A stretch of 64,000 bases of DNA, taken from NCBI RefSeq assembly GCF_010692745.1, contig NZ_JAAHTB010000008.1, positions 82,264 to 146,263 of the forward strand, written 5' to 3'. This document shows, one piece after another, positions 56,177 to 64,000 of this stretch. This DNA comes from Methylobacterium sp. BTF04. Lineage in GTDB: Bacteria > Pseudomonadota > Alphaproteobacteria > Rhizobiales > Beijerinckiaceae. Each line of letters opens with the position of its first letter. Within the stretch, counting starts at the first letter, position 1. The notes under the pieces were generated by a model, which worked only from the letters and a program-made list of their open reading frames with translations, was not told where the DNA came from and searched no databases. Made by a program: the position numbers and the translations under genes.

Positions 56177-57259
56177 ATGACGACGACGAGCGATGGGACG
56201 GCGCAGGACGCCATGCCCTTATCCTGGCGCCGCTTCATCGCGCTGGTCGTGGGGGTGAGCCTCGGCCTCGGGCTCGCGGTGGTGGCCTTCGTGGCGGCGA
56301 TGGACCCCTATGGCCTGCATGCGGCGGCGGGGCGCCGGGCCGGACCGCTGATGGATAGCAACCAGCGCTTCATGTATCCGCAGGTGGTGCGTAGCGGCGC
56401 CTACGATGCGGCGGTGTTCGGCACCTCCACCGCACGGCTGCTCGATCCGGTCGATCTCGATCGCACCTTCGGGGGACACTTTGCCAACCTCGCGATGAAT
56501 GCCGCGACGCCGTTCGAGCAGGTGGAGATGGCGCGGTTGTTCCTGCGCCATGCGTCACCGCGCACAATCCTGTGGGGCCTCGACCGGAACTGGTGTGAGG
56601 CCGATGCCGACACCCGGCGTTTCACCTTCCGGCCGTTCCCGTCCTGGCTCTACACAGAGGGCACGCCGTTGGGGGCGCTGCGACAAGTGAACTGGCAGAG
56701 CCTGGCGGCGGCGAGCGCCGTTCTGCTTCATCGCGTCGGTAAGGCGCCCGTCCGGCTGCGCGGGGACGGATACGCGGTCTTCACGCCACCCGAAGCCAGC
56801 TACGACGCGGCGCGCGCCGCACTCCACATCCATGGCGGCCGGACGGCCCTGCCCGACGCCGCGGGTGACCCGGATTCGGCACCGCGCGCCGCGTCCGATC
56901 CGGAGGCGATGCCGGCGCTGGCGTGGCTCGACGACACCCTCGCGGCATTGCCGCCCACGACGGCGGCCATCGTGGCGTTCATGCCGGCCCATGTCGCTGC
57001 GCAGGGCGCCCCCGGCACGCCGATGGCGACCCGCGAGGCCGCCTGCAAAGCCCACGTCGCTGAGATCGGCCGCCGTCGCGGGGCGTTGGTGGTGGATTTC
57101 CGGATTCCCTCCCCGGTGACGCGGGAGGACACCAACTACTGGGACGCCCTGCATTACCGGCTGCCCATCGCCGCCCGCATCGTCGCCGCGCTCGGGGCGG
57201 CGCGGGCGAAAACCGCGGACGCGTCCGACGGTTTCTACTCGGTGCTGTCCCGCCCCTGA
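56177..57259 (+). CDS. Membrane-anchored SGNH-hydrolase-like protein
   Basis: A 360-residue protein with one N-terminal helix (FIALVVGVSLGLGLAVVAFVAAM) followed by an extracytoplasmic domain. GTSTARLLDP near residue 75 resembles the nucleophile block of SGNH/GDSL enzymes, and YWDALHYRL near 330 gives the D-x-x-H pair expected at the C-terminal end. AlgX/AlgJ-type polysaccharide O-acetylation is one possibility. The ATG at 56177 is chosen because it precedes the anchor helix; a start ten residues upstream is possible. Confidence 0.65.
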   Translation: MTTTSDGTAQDAMPLSWRRFIALVVGVSLGLGLAVVAFVAAMDPYGLHAAAGRRAGPLMDSNQRFMYPQVVRSGAYDAAVFGTSTARLLDPVDLDRTFGGHFANLAMNAATPFEQVEMARLFLRHASPRTILWGLDRNWCEADADTRRFTFRPFPSWLYTEGTPLGALRQVNWQSLAAASAVLLHRVGKAPVRLRGDGYAVFTPPEASYDAARAALHIHGGRTALPDAAGDPDSAPRAASDPEAMPALAWLDDTLAALPPTTAAIVAFMPAHVAAQGAPGTPMATREAACKAHVAEIGRRRGALVVDFRIPSPVTREDTNYWDALHYRLPIAARIVAALGAARAKTADASDGFYSVLSRP

Positions 57260-57269
57260 GCCACCCCGA

Positions 57270-58430
57270 TCAGGCGGCGGCGCGTTCGGCTTCGGCCCGC
57301 GCCCAATTCGCCCGGGTCTCGTCGCAGAAATCGGCGAGGCGCCCCTGCGCGATGGCGGCGCGCATCCCGGCCATGAGATCCTGGTAATACGAGAGGTTGT
57401 TCCAGGTGAGCAGCATCATGCCCAGGATCTCGTCGGTGCGCACGAGGTGGTGGAGGTAGGCGCGCGAGTAGTCGCGCGCCGCCGGACAGGCCGAGGCCTC
57501 GTCGAGGGGCCGGGTATCCTCGCCATGGCGGGCGTTGCGCAGGTTGATCCGCCCGTGGCGGGTATAGGCGAGGCCGTGGCGTCCGGCCCGCGTCGGCATC
57601 ACGCAATCGAACATGTCGATGCCGCGCGCCACCGAGCGCATCAGGTCGTCGGGGGTGCCGACACCCATCAGGTAGCGCGGCTTCTCCCTGGGCAGATGCG
57701 GCTCGACGGTTTCGATCATCGCCAGCATCACCGCCTGCGGTTCGCCCACCGCGAGGCCGCCGATGGCGTAGCCCTTGAGGTCGAGGTCGACGAGGGCCCT
57801 GGCGCTCTCCACGCGCAGATCCGGGATATCGCCCCCCTGGACGATGCCGAACAGGGCTTTGCCCGGCTGTTCGCCGAAGGCGACCCGGCAGCGTTCGGCC
57901 CAGCGCAGCGACAGGCGCATGGCCTTTTCGATGGCGGCGGCGTCCGCCGGCAGGCGCACGCATTCGTCGAGCTGCATCTGGATGTCCGAGCCGAGCAGGC
58001 CCTGGATTGCGATGGAGCGCTCGGGGCTCATGTGGTGGGTCGAGCCGTCCACATGCGAGCGGAAGGTCACGCCCTGCTCGTCGAGCTTCCGCAGCGCCGA
58101 CAGCGACATCACTTGGAAGCCGCCGGAATCGGTGAGGATCGGGTGCGGCCAGTTCATGAACCGGTGCAGGCCGCCGAGCCGCTCCATGCGCTCGGGGCCG
58201 GGGCGCAGCATCAGGTGATAGGTGTTGCCGAGCACCACATCGGCGCCGAGATCGCGCACCTGCCCCGGATACATCGCCTTGACCGTCGCGGCGGTGCCCA
58301 CCGGCATGAAGGCCGGCGTGCGGATGGTCCCGCGCGGCATGGTGATCGCGCCGGTGCGCGCCGTGCCGTCGGTGGCGTCGACGCGGAAGCGAAAGTCGGT
58401 GGGGAGGTCGGAGGGGGCGCGTTCGGACAT
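57270..58430 (-). CDS. tgt: Queuine tRNA-ribosyltransferase with altered zinc site
   Basis: A 386-residue tRNA-guanine transglycosylase that exchanges G34 for preQ1 in tRNAs with GUN anticodons. Catalytic elements are present: [22 protein letters not shown] and the nucleophile Asp in [13 protein letters not shown]. The C-terminal zinc region normally reads C-x-C-x2-C before YSRAYLHH; here it is S-A-C-P-A-A-R-D, so two of the three cysteines are replaced while the later His stays. It is 50 bp downstream of queA, the next enzyme, on the same strand. Confidence 0.93.
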   Translation of the reverse strand: MSERAPSDLPTDFRFRVDATDGTARTGAITMPRGTIRTPAFMPVGTAATVKAMYPGQVRDLGADVVLGNTYHLMLRPGPERMERLGGLHRFMNWPHPILTDSGGFQVMSLSALRKLDEQGVTFRSHVDGSTHHMSPERSIAIQGLLGSDIQMQLDECVRLPADAAAIEKAMRLSLRWAERCRVAFGEQPGKALFGIVQGGDIPDLRVESARALVDLDLKGYAIGGLAVGEPQAVMLAMIETVEPHLPREKPRYLMGVGTPDDLMRSVARGIDMFDCVMPTRAGRHGLAYTRHGRINLRNARHGEDTRPLDEASACPAARDYSRAYLHHLVRTDEILGMMLLTWNNLSYYQDLMAGMRAAIAQGRLADFCDETRANWARAEAERAAA

Positions 58431-58480
58431 CGGCGCTCCTTAGCACTGGTTTTCCCGAGCGGACACGCCGGGGCACGCGG

Positions 58481-59566
58481 TTATCGCTCGGCCGGAAACA
58501 GCAGGCTCGAATCCCCGTAGGAATAGAACCGATACCCGCCCGCGATGGCATGGGCATAGGCCGCCCGCATGGTCTCCAGGCCGGAAAACGCCGAGACCAG
58601 CATGAACAGGGTCGAGCGCGGCAGGTGGAAGTTCGTCATCAGCGCATCCACCGCGCGGATGCGGGTGCCCGGCGTGATGAAGATGTCGGTGGGGCCCTCG
58701 AAGGCGCGGAGCCGGCCGTCGGCATCCGCTGCGCTCTCCAGCAGTCGGAGCGCAGTGGTGCCCACCGCGACGATGCGCCCGCCCGCCGCGCGGATCCGGT
58801 TGAGGGCCTGCGCGGTGGCCTCGCTCAGGATTCCGATCTCGGCATGCATGCGGTGGTCGTCGGTGTCGTCGGCCTTCACCGGCAGGAAGGTGCCGGCGCC
58901 GACATGCAGCGTCACGCTGTGCCGGGTGATCCCGGCCGCATCGAGTTTTGCCAGAAGGTCCTGCGAGAAATGCAGGCCGGCGGTGGGGGCGGCGACGGCG
59001 CCGGGATCGCGGGCATAGACCGTCTGATAGTCGGTGGAATCCTGCGCGTCGGTGGGGCGTTTGCCGGCGATGTAGGGCGGCAGCGGCAGGTCGCCGAAGG
59101 CGGCGATGGCGCCGTCGAGGGCGGGGCCGGAGAGGTCGAAGCGCAAGGCGATCTCGCCGGCCTCGCCTTTCTCCGCGATGGTGGCGTCGAAGCCGCCAAG
59201 GTCACCCGGTTCGCCGGTGCCGTGGCGGGCGAAGGTGACACGGTCCCCCACCGCCAGGCGCTTGGCCGGCCGCGCGAAGGCGCGCCAGCGATCGGGCGCC
59301 TCGCGCAGATGCAGCATCGCCTCCATGCGCAGGCCCGGCGAGCCGGCGCGGTGGCGCACCCCGCGCAGGCGGGCGGGGATGACGCGGGTGTCGTTGAAGA
59401 CCAGGGCATCGCCCGGCCGCAACATCTGGCCGAGTTCGCGGACGGTCCGGTCCGCTAGCGGCTGGCCGGGGCGGACCACGAGGAGGCGGCCCGCATCGCG
59501 GGGCACCGGCGGCCGCAGGGCGATGCTCGCCTCCGGCAGATCGAAATCGAAGAGGTCGACGCGCAT
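58481..59566 (-). CDS. queA: S-adenosylmethionine:tRNA ribosyltransferase-isomerase QueA
   Basis: A 361-residue enzyme that turns preQ1 in tRNA into epoxyqueuosine using the ribosyl part of SAM. The family start is [20 protein letters not shown], with [41 protein letters not shown] and [18 protein letters not shown] in order. The ATG at 59566 is fixed by that start; an open frame runs further upstream but is unrelated. It is the first gene of the queA-tgt pair. Confidence 0.96.
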   Translation of the reverse strand: MRVDLFDFDLPEASIALRPPVPRDAGRLLVVRPGQPLADRTVRELGQMLRPGDALVFNDTRVIPARLRGVRHRAGSPGLRMEAMLHLREAPDRWRAFARPAKRLAVGDRVTFARHGTGEPGDLGGFDATIAEKGEAGEIALRFDLSGPALDGAIAAFGDLPLPPYIAGKRPTDAQDSTDYQTVYARDPGAVAAPTAGLHFSQDLLAKLDAAGITRHSVTLHVGAGTFLPVKADDTDDHRMHAEIGILSEATAQALNRIRAAGGRIVAVGTTALRLLESAADADGRLRAFEGPTDIFITPGTRIRAVDALMTNFHLPRSTLFMLVSAFSGLETMRAAYAHAIAGGYRFYSYGDSSLLFPAER

Positions 59567-59731
59567 GGCGCGCCAACAGCACGGTTTTGCCGTCCGGATC
59601 AACGGGGCCGCGCGCGCGGGAACCGCCGCCGGCCGCCCATTGTTCTGACCGTACGGCACTAAAATGCCACCTGCGCGTGCCGTTCGGGACCGTGCTGCCC
59701 GGACGCCCGCTGCCTTCGAGAAAGTGACACG

Positions 59732-59980
59732 ATGCTCTGGTATGCCTTGCGACCGCGCGATCCGGCCGATCCGCGCTGGCCCCTGCCCGGCAGCCCTGTG
59801 GTCAACCTCAAGGCCGATAATGCCGATGAGGCGCGAGCGAAATTCGCGCAGGCCTATCCGAGCGAGCCGTTCGGAACGCCGACCTCGCCGGTCGCGGATG
59901 CCGGACAGGTCGGGTTTGCCCACGATGCCGAAGCGCTCCTCGTGGAAGAGACGTCCGCGCCGCCTTCGCCACCCAAGTGA
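59732..59980 (+). CDS. Hypothetical 82-residue protein
   Basis: A soluble, Pro-rich small protein ([20 protein letters not shown]...) with no signal or membrane segment. It uses an ATG about 30 bp before the acidic tail-rich region and has a coding-like composition. No family was recognised. It is divergent from queA. Confidence 0.55.
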   Translation: MLWYALRPRDPADPRWPLPGSPVVNLKADNADEARAKFAQAYPSEPFGTPTSPVADAGQVGFAHDAEALLVEETSAPPSPPK

Positions 59981-60010
59981 TGAACAGGCTTACCCACACG
60001 AAGGCTTCGC

Positions 60011-60232
60011 ATGACCGATGAGACCAGGACGAAGGCGCCTCGGCGCCGGATAACCCTCGATTCGCAGCTCATGTCCTACTGGGAGCGCGAGGCGAAACGC
60101 CTCGATGCCCTGGCGGCGAACGCAAAGTGGCGGTGGGTCTCGCGCCGCTACGCCCGCAAAGCGGCGCGTGCCCGGGCGCAGGGCGCGCGCAGCACCCTGC
60201 GTGAGGCTGCGCGAGGCACGCCGAGCGCGTAG
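60011..60232 (+). CDS. Small basic hypothetical protein
   Basis: A 73-residue protein with strongly basic helices (RRITLDSQLMSYWEREAKRL, KWRWVSRRYARKAARARAQ), 30 bp after the previous gene on the same strand. It could bind nucleic acid or membranes, but that is only composition. A short hairpin (GTCCGAA, 3-nt loop, TTCGGAC at 60240-60256) follows and may end the unit. Confidence 0.5.
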   Translation: MTDETRTKAPRRRITLDSQLMSYWEREAKRLDALAANAKWRWVSRRYARKAARARAQGARSTLREAARGTPSA

Positions 60233-60403
60233 GCTCGCGGTCCGAACCGTTCGGACGGCGCAGGCGTCATAGCCCCGGGTAAATCGTACAGCGGCGGGTT
60301 CAACCTGTGCCGTGGCCTTGTGCGGGCCGGGAGCGCTAAGGGCGGCCCTGCACGGGACGGTGCGTCCCGCTCCGCCCGATTCGACCCCCTGCCGGACACC
60401 GTG

Positions 60404-61291
60404 ATGGACCGCACCCAGAAAGCCGCTCTCGCGAGCGCCGGCATCGGTCTCCTGGTGACGGGCCTGAAGTTCGTGGCCTATTGGCTCACGGGCAGTCTCG
60501 CCCTGTATTCCGACGCGCTGGAGAGCATCATCAACGTGGCGGCGGCGGTGTTCGCCTTCGTCGCCCTGCGGGTGGCGGCGCGGCCGGCCGATGCCGATCA
60601 CCCCTACGGCCATCACAAGGCCGAGTACTTCTCCGCGGTGATCGAGGGGGCGCTGATCATCGTCGCCGCGATCCTGATCCTGCGCGAGGCCTTCTACGGC
60701 ATCCTCGCGCCGAAGGCCCTCGACGCGCCGGCCCTCGGGCTCGCCGTCAATGCGCTCGCCACGGCGATCAACGCCGCCTGGGCCTGGGCGCTGATGCAGC
60801 GCGGCCGGCTCTGGCGCTCGCCCGCCCTCGTCGCCGATGCGAGCCACGTGATGGCCGACGTCTTCACCTCCGGCGGCGTGCTCATCGGCCTCGGACTCGT
60901 GGCCGTGACCGGGATCGTCATCCTCGATCCGCTAATCGCCGGCCTGGTGGCCCTCAACATCCTGTGGTCCGGCTGGGGCATGGTCCGCGATTCCGTCAGC
61001 GGCCTGATGGACAAGGCGGCACCGCCCGAGCTGGTCGGGCAGCTGCGCGAGATCATCTCGGTCCATGGCGAGGGGGCGCTCGAAGTGCACGACATGCGCA
61101 CCCGCCACGCCGGGCAGGCGACCTTCATCGACTTCCACCTCGTGGTCCCGGGCGAGATGAGCGTCGCCGATTCGCATGCGATCTGCGATCGGCTCGAGAC
61201 CGCCATCGAGGGCGCGATCGAAGGCGCCGTGGTGGTGATCCACGTGGAGCCCGGCGATCACGCCAAGGCGCGCGGCGTGCCCATCGTCTGA
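60404..61291 (+). CDS. Cation diffusion facilitator transporter
   Basis: A 295-residue CDF-family metal exporter with six helices. The metal-site residues are visible in YSDALESIIN (D in helix 2), HPYGHHKAEYF, and DASHVMADVF (H-x-x-x-D in helix 5), and the C-terminal cytoplasmic domain runs from ~210 (VHDMRTRHAGQATFIDFHL). The H-D and D-D pairs favour zinc or iron over manganese, without certainty. The ATG at 60404 is used; a GTG one codon earlier is possible. It meets lipB tail to tail with no gap. Confidence 0.92.
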   Translation: MDRTQKAALASAGIGLLVTGLKFVAYWLTGSLALYSDALESIINVAAAVFAFVALRVAARPADADHPYGHHKAEYFSAVIEGALIIVAAILILREAFYGILAPKALDAPALGLAVNALATAINAAWAWALMQRGRLWRSPALVADASHVMADVFTSGGVLIGLGLVAVTGIVILDPLIAGLVALNILWSGWGMVRDSVSGLMDKAAPPELVGQLREIISVHGEGALEVHDMRTRHAGQATFIDFHLVVPGEMSVADSHAICDRLETAIEGAIEGAVVVIHVEPGDHAKARGVPIV

Positions 61292-62032
61292 TCAGGCGGA
61301 TTCCACCGGCCCGAAGATCGCGGTGAACGTCGCGCGCAATTGCATGTCGACCTCGGGCAGGCTGACCAGCTGTCCGAGGTCGACGAGGCTGGTGACCCCG
61401 TGGCCGGTGATCCCGCAGGGCACGATGCCGGAGAAATGCGACAGGTCCGGTTCCACGTTGAGACTGATGCCGTGGAAGCTGACCCAGCGCCGCACGCGAA
61501 TGCCGATGGCGGCGATCTTGTCCTCGACCCCCTCGCCTTTCTCGGGCCGGCGGACCCAGACCCCGACCCGGTCCTCGCGCCGCTCGCCCCGGACGTTGAA
61601 GGCATCGAGGGTGGCGATGATCCAGGCCTCCAGCGCGGCCACGTAGGCGCGCAGGTCCGGCCGGCGCCGGTTGAGGTCGAGCATCACGTAGGCCACCCGC
61701 TGGCCGGGGCCGTGATAGGTGTATTGCCCGCCCCGGCCGGTCCGGTGCACCGGAAAGCGCTGCGGCTCCACGAGGTCGGTGTCCCGCGCAGAGGTGCCCG
61801 CCGTGTAGAGCGGCGGGTGTTCCAGCAGCCAAACCAGCTCGGACGCGGTGCCCGCCGCGATGGCGGCGACGCGGGCCTCCATCACCGCCACGGCCGCGGC
61901 GTAGGGCACGGGCGCGTCGTCGATCCGCCACTCCACCGGCGGCGCGCCCGGCGCGGCGTGAAAATCGCTCGACGGGAGCCCGAGCCGGCCCTTGGTTATG
62001 GTTTCGTTTACCAAGACTTCACCATCGCGCAT
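61292..62032 (-). CDS. lipB: Octanoyl-ACP:protein octanoyltransferase LipB
   Basis: A 246-residue enzyme that transfers octanoate from ACP to lipoyl domains, the step before LipA. Motifs are [25 protein letters not shown] with the catalytic Lys, and [15 protein letters not shown] with the catalytic Cys. The N-terminus may be longer than usual; an internal start near [11 protein letters not shown] is possible. It is unlinked to lipA in this window. Confidence 0.94.
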   Translation of the reverse strand: MRDGEVLVNETITKGRLGLPSSDFHAAPGAPPVEWRIDDAPVPYAAAVAVMEARVAAIAAGTASELVWLLEHPPLYTAGTSARDTDLVEPQRFPVHRTGRGGQYTYHGPGQRVAYVMLDLNRRRPDLRAYVAALEAWIIATLDAFNVRGERREDRVGVWVRRPEKGEGVEDKIAAIGIRVRRWVSFHGISLNVEPDLSHFSGIVPCGITGHGVTSLVDLGQLVSLPEVDMQLRATFTAIFGPVESA

Positions 62033-62091
62033 GGAAGGTCGGGCGGGGACAAAGCCGGGTGCGGCCGCCCCGATCAGATCGGACTGGACGC

Positions 62092-62397
62092 GTGGCTGTT
62101 TTCGAAGACCTCAAGGTCGATCTCACGGTGGTGCTCGGGCGCAGCCGCATGCCGCTGCACATCCTGCTGCGCATGGGCCGCGGCGCGGTGATCGAACTCG
62201 AATCCACCGAGACCGATATGGTCGAAATTCTCGCCAACGACCACCCGATCGCGCGCGGGCAGATCGTGGTGACCGGCAACCGCATCTCGGTGGAGATCAC
62301 CGAACTCATCCGCAAGGCCGAGGTGGTGCGCGAGCCCGGTGTCACCATCGGTGACGGGGCGGTGCCCCTCCTCGACGGCCTCAAGGATTTCGCCTGA
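62092..62397 (+). CDS. FliN/FliM-like surface-presentation domain protein
   Basis: A 101-residue protein with the FliN C-terminal core: [42 protein letters not shown] and [20 protein letters not shown]. The domain forms the flagellar switch C-ring and type III secretion sorting platforms. No other flagellar genes are visible in the window. The GTG at 62092 is preferred because upstream residues do not fit the family, although an ATG at 62059 exists. Confidence 0.85.
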   Translation: MAVFEDLKVDLTVVLGRSRMPLHILLRMGRGAVIELESTETDMVEILANDHPIARGQIVVTGNRISVEITELIRKAEVVREPGVTIGDGAVPLLDGLKDFA

Positions 62398-62530
62398 CAC
62401 CGGCGATTTCCGACAAAGCGGAGCGGCAGCGCTTGTCGGGGCGGATTCGATCTGTTATCCGCTGCGCCGCGCCACACGGAACGCCTGCTTCACCCCTTCG
62501 GGGCCGCGGACGGATCATTGGGGTGGCGAT

Positions 62531-62615
62531 GCGGCCATGGCGGAATTGGTAGACGCGCTAGCTTGAGGTGCTAGTCCTGCAAGGGGTGGAGGTTCGAGTC
62601 CTCTTGGCCGCACCA
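62531..62615 (+). tRNA. tRNA-Leu (GAG)
   Basis: 85 nt including encoded CCA, with a long variable arm typical of class II tRNAs. The acceptor GCGGCCA pairs with TGGCCGC, the anticodon stem CTAGC/GCTAG encloses loop TTGAGGT with anticodon GAG, and the T-arm reads GGTTCGAGTCC. An integrase remnant begins 81 bp downstream. Confidence 0.96.
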
Positions 62616-62696
62616 ACTTTTTCTTGAATGATTGGAAGAGGTTGGTGCATTACGACATGTGAAGGATGACCGCACTCTCACACGGCGGTCTCACAC

Positions 62697-63809
62697 ATGC
62701 CCCTCAGAGTTGCCCGGCCGTGGAAAGACCCTAAGACAGGGGTTTATCATCTAAGGCAACGGACTCCTCGCTCTCTTCTAGGGGAGCTTGAGGGACGAAT
62801 TATCAGAATCCCAATCCGCGATGTGTGGTTCCCGGTTACCGTTGGACCAATCGTTCAGCTATCATTGCGAACCAAAGAGCCAAGCGAAGCTCGTATCCGT
62901 CATTCGATAGCGGACGGGTTCTTGAAGCGGTTGTGGCAGGCTGAACGAAGCGGTCCAAAGGCCGGTTTCGATTGGTCGATTTGTGACGGATCGCAACTTT
63001 CAAAACGTGATACGGACAGTGTTGCGAACGGGACACATTCAGACACCGAGCGCGTATCATCCCAGTCCCCCTTCAAGGCCGACTCGGAACTTCTGACTGT
63101 CGCCAATCTGTTCGAACAATGGGCCGTCTACAGCGCCGATAAGAAGGCTGCGAACACCATCAAGCGGTATCGAGGAAGCTTCCGGTCCTTTGCCGCCTTC
63201 GCCAAGAGTCGTGATGCTCGATCCCTGACCGCCGACGACGTTTTCGCATGGGCTGAGATGCGCCGTGATGTCGAGGGGGTAAGCGCCAGAGCCATCAATA
63301 AGAACGATCTCGTCGCGGTTAGCTCAGTGTTTCGGTGGGCGTCGGGGCGTTCGGGGGGGCAGCTTCTCTCAAAAAACCCTGTCACCGGCATCGCTCTGGA
63401 TGAGCCAAGGATCGTTGCACAGCGTGAGCGGACGTTCCGAGACGATGAGATCAGGGCGATCCTTTCAGCGGCCCTGACGGTCAAGCATGATGATCATAAC
63501 CCAACCCGTGCGGCGTCAAGGCGATGGTGCCCTTGGTTGACGGCATACTCAGGTGCGCGAATCGCCGAACTCACGAATCTTGAGAAGCGCGACATACGAC
63601 ATGAAGCCGGCATCATGGTCATGGACCTTCGAGTGACCAAGACCGGGGAACTCCGAACGGTCCCGCTGCACGCTCACCTTATCGACCAAGGCTTTCTCGT
63701 GTTCGTGGCGACATCGGCGCCGGGACCGCTGTTCTATGATCCTAAGCGTCACCGGAAGGATTCTGGGTATTCATCCGGCGTGGACCGCGGGGGTCCTATT
63801 TCGTCATGA
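62697..63809 (+). pseudogene. Tyrosine-recombinase integrase, C-terminally truncated
   Basis: A 370-residue frame starting MPLRVARPWKDPKTGVYHLR, with an N-terminal domain, a core-binding SAM-like domain (VANLFEQWAVYSADKKAAN) and the first catalytic Arg in AYSGARIAELTNLEKRD. It stops after FYDPKRHRKDSGYSSG with an unrelated tail, before the HxxR and Tyr motifs needed for catalysis, so it is inactive. Its composition is visibly less GC-rich than its neighbours. It lies 81 bp after tRNA-Leu, the classical insertion position, and marks the remnant of an integrated element whose other end is not visible. Confidence 0.82.
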
Positions 63810-64000
63810 TGCGGCGGATATCGATGAGGTTACGGAGGCTCTCGATCCCGAACTCGGAGAAGGCCATGGTTCCGTCAGGGTGCTGCGGATCGTAGACCCA
63901 GACCAGCCCGTCTTCGGGCTCCAGATCGGTAGCGATATCGGCGAGCCAGTCGGCATCTTCGCCGAGCTCACGCGCGACGAGCGCCAGGGTCCTGACGGCA
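63796..64000 (-). CDS. Protein of unknown function, 3' part
   Basis: The last 67 residues of a minus-strand gene whose start lies beyond the window. The chain ends in AFSEFGIESLRNLIDIRRIM and contains LGEDADWLADIATDLEPEDG. Composition is that of the host genome. It overlaps the truncated integrase by 14 bp, which shows that the integrase end was cut by a deletion down to this gene. A small hairpin (GGACC/GGTCC) follows its stop. The family is not recognised. Confidence 0.7.
   Translation of the reverse strand, partial: AVRTLALVARELGEDADWLADIATDLEPEDGLVWVYDPQHPDGTMAFSEFGIESLRNLIDIRRIMTK

Overview
The window is about 64 kb of GC-rich bacterial chromosome. Gene content points to an alphaproteobacterium of the Rhizobiales/Hyphomicrobiales, most probably a Methylobacterium/Methylorubrum relative. 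The signs are an IspDF fusion, a pyruvate dehydrogenase E1-beta subunit that carries its own lipoyl domain, a MucR/Ros regulator, and a two-hotdog MaoC protein that looks like the mesaconyl-CoA hydratase of the ethylmalonyl-CoA pathway. The species is inferred, not proven.

Layout. 0-11 kb: end of ispDF, cinA C-domain and a short LMW phosphatase-like gene on +; then on - the genes pdhA, pdhB, a DUF5076-like gene, pdhC, lpdA, a glycosyltransferase, lipA and ratA/coq10, so pyruvate dehydrogenase lies next to the lipoyl synthase that supplies its cofactor. 11-16 kb: ftsB, a LysR regulator, mntR, and an isolated cassette of acyl carrier protein, AMP-forming ligase and PLP decarboxylase. 16-25 kb: aqpZ, then a tightly overlapping operon of two transglutaminase-like proteins and an ATP-grasp/alpha-E fusion, with a divergent zinc peptidase. 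25-32 kb: thioesterase, small membrane and secreted proteins, an rhlE-type helicase, a flippase/acyltransferase pair and three small unknown genes. 32-40 kb: sulfurtransferase, an orphan ureD beside allophanate hydrolase, a double-domain glycosyltransferase and a permease. 40-44 kb: sdhCDA and sdhB, split by a gene for a secreted unknown protein. 44-49 kb: an RND efflux pump. 49-56 kb: L,D-transpeptidase, TauE-type permease, mesaconyl-CoA hydratase, yggT, tRNA-Ala, several small secreted or membrane proteins, and mucR. 56-64 kb: tRNA-Lys, a membrane-anchored SGNH-like protein, tgt and queA, a CDF transporter, lipB, a FliN-like protein, tRNA-Leu with a C-terminally truncated integrase, and a gene running off the end.

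Most of the window is core metabolism. The parts closest to undescribed systems are the stand-alone ACP/ligase/decarboxylase cassette (12.8-15.9 kb), which has the parts to make a decarboxylated aminoacyl-ACP, and the ATP-grasp/alpha-E/transglutaminase/peptidase locus (16.9-25.3 kb), a known conserved neighbourhood whose product is unknown as far as I know. Further oddities are a Tgt that has lost two of three zinc cysteines, a cysteine-free MucR with an AT-hook-like tail, and a perfect 12-bp inverted repeat upstream of aqpZ.
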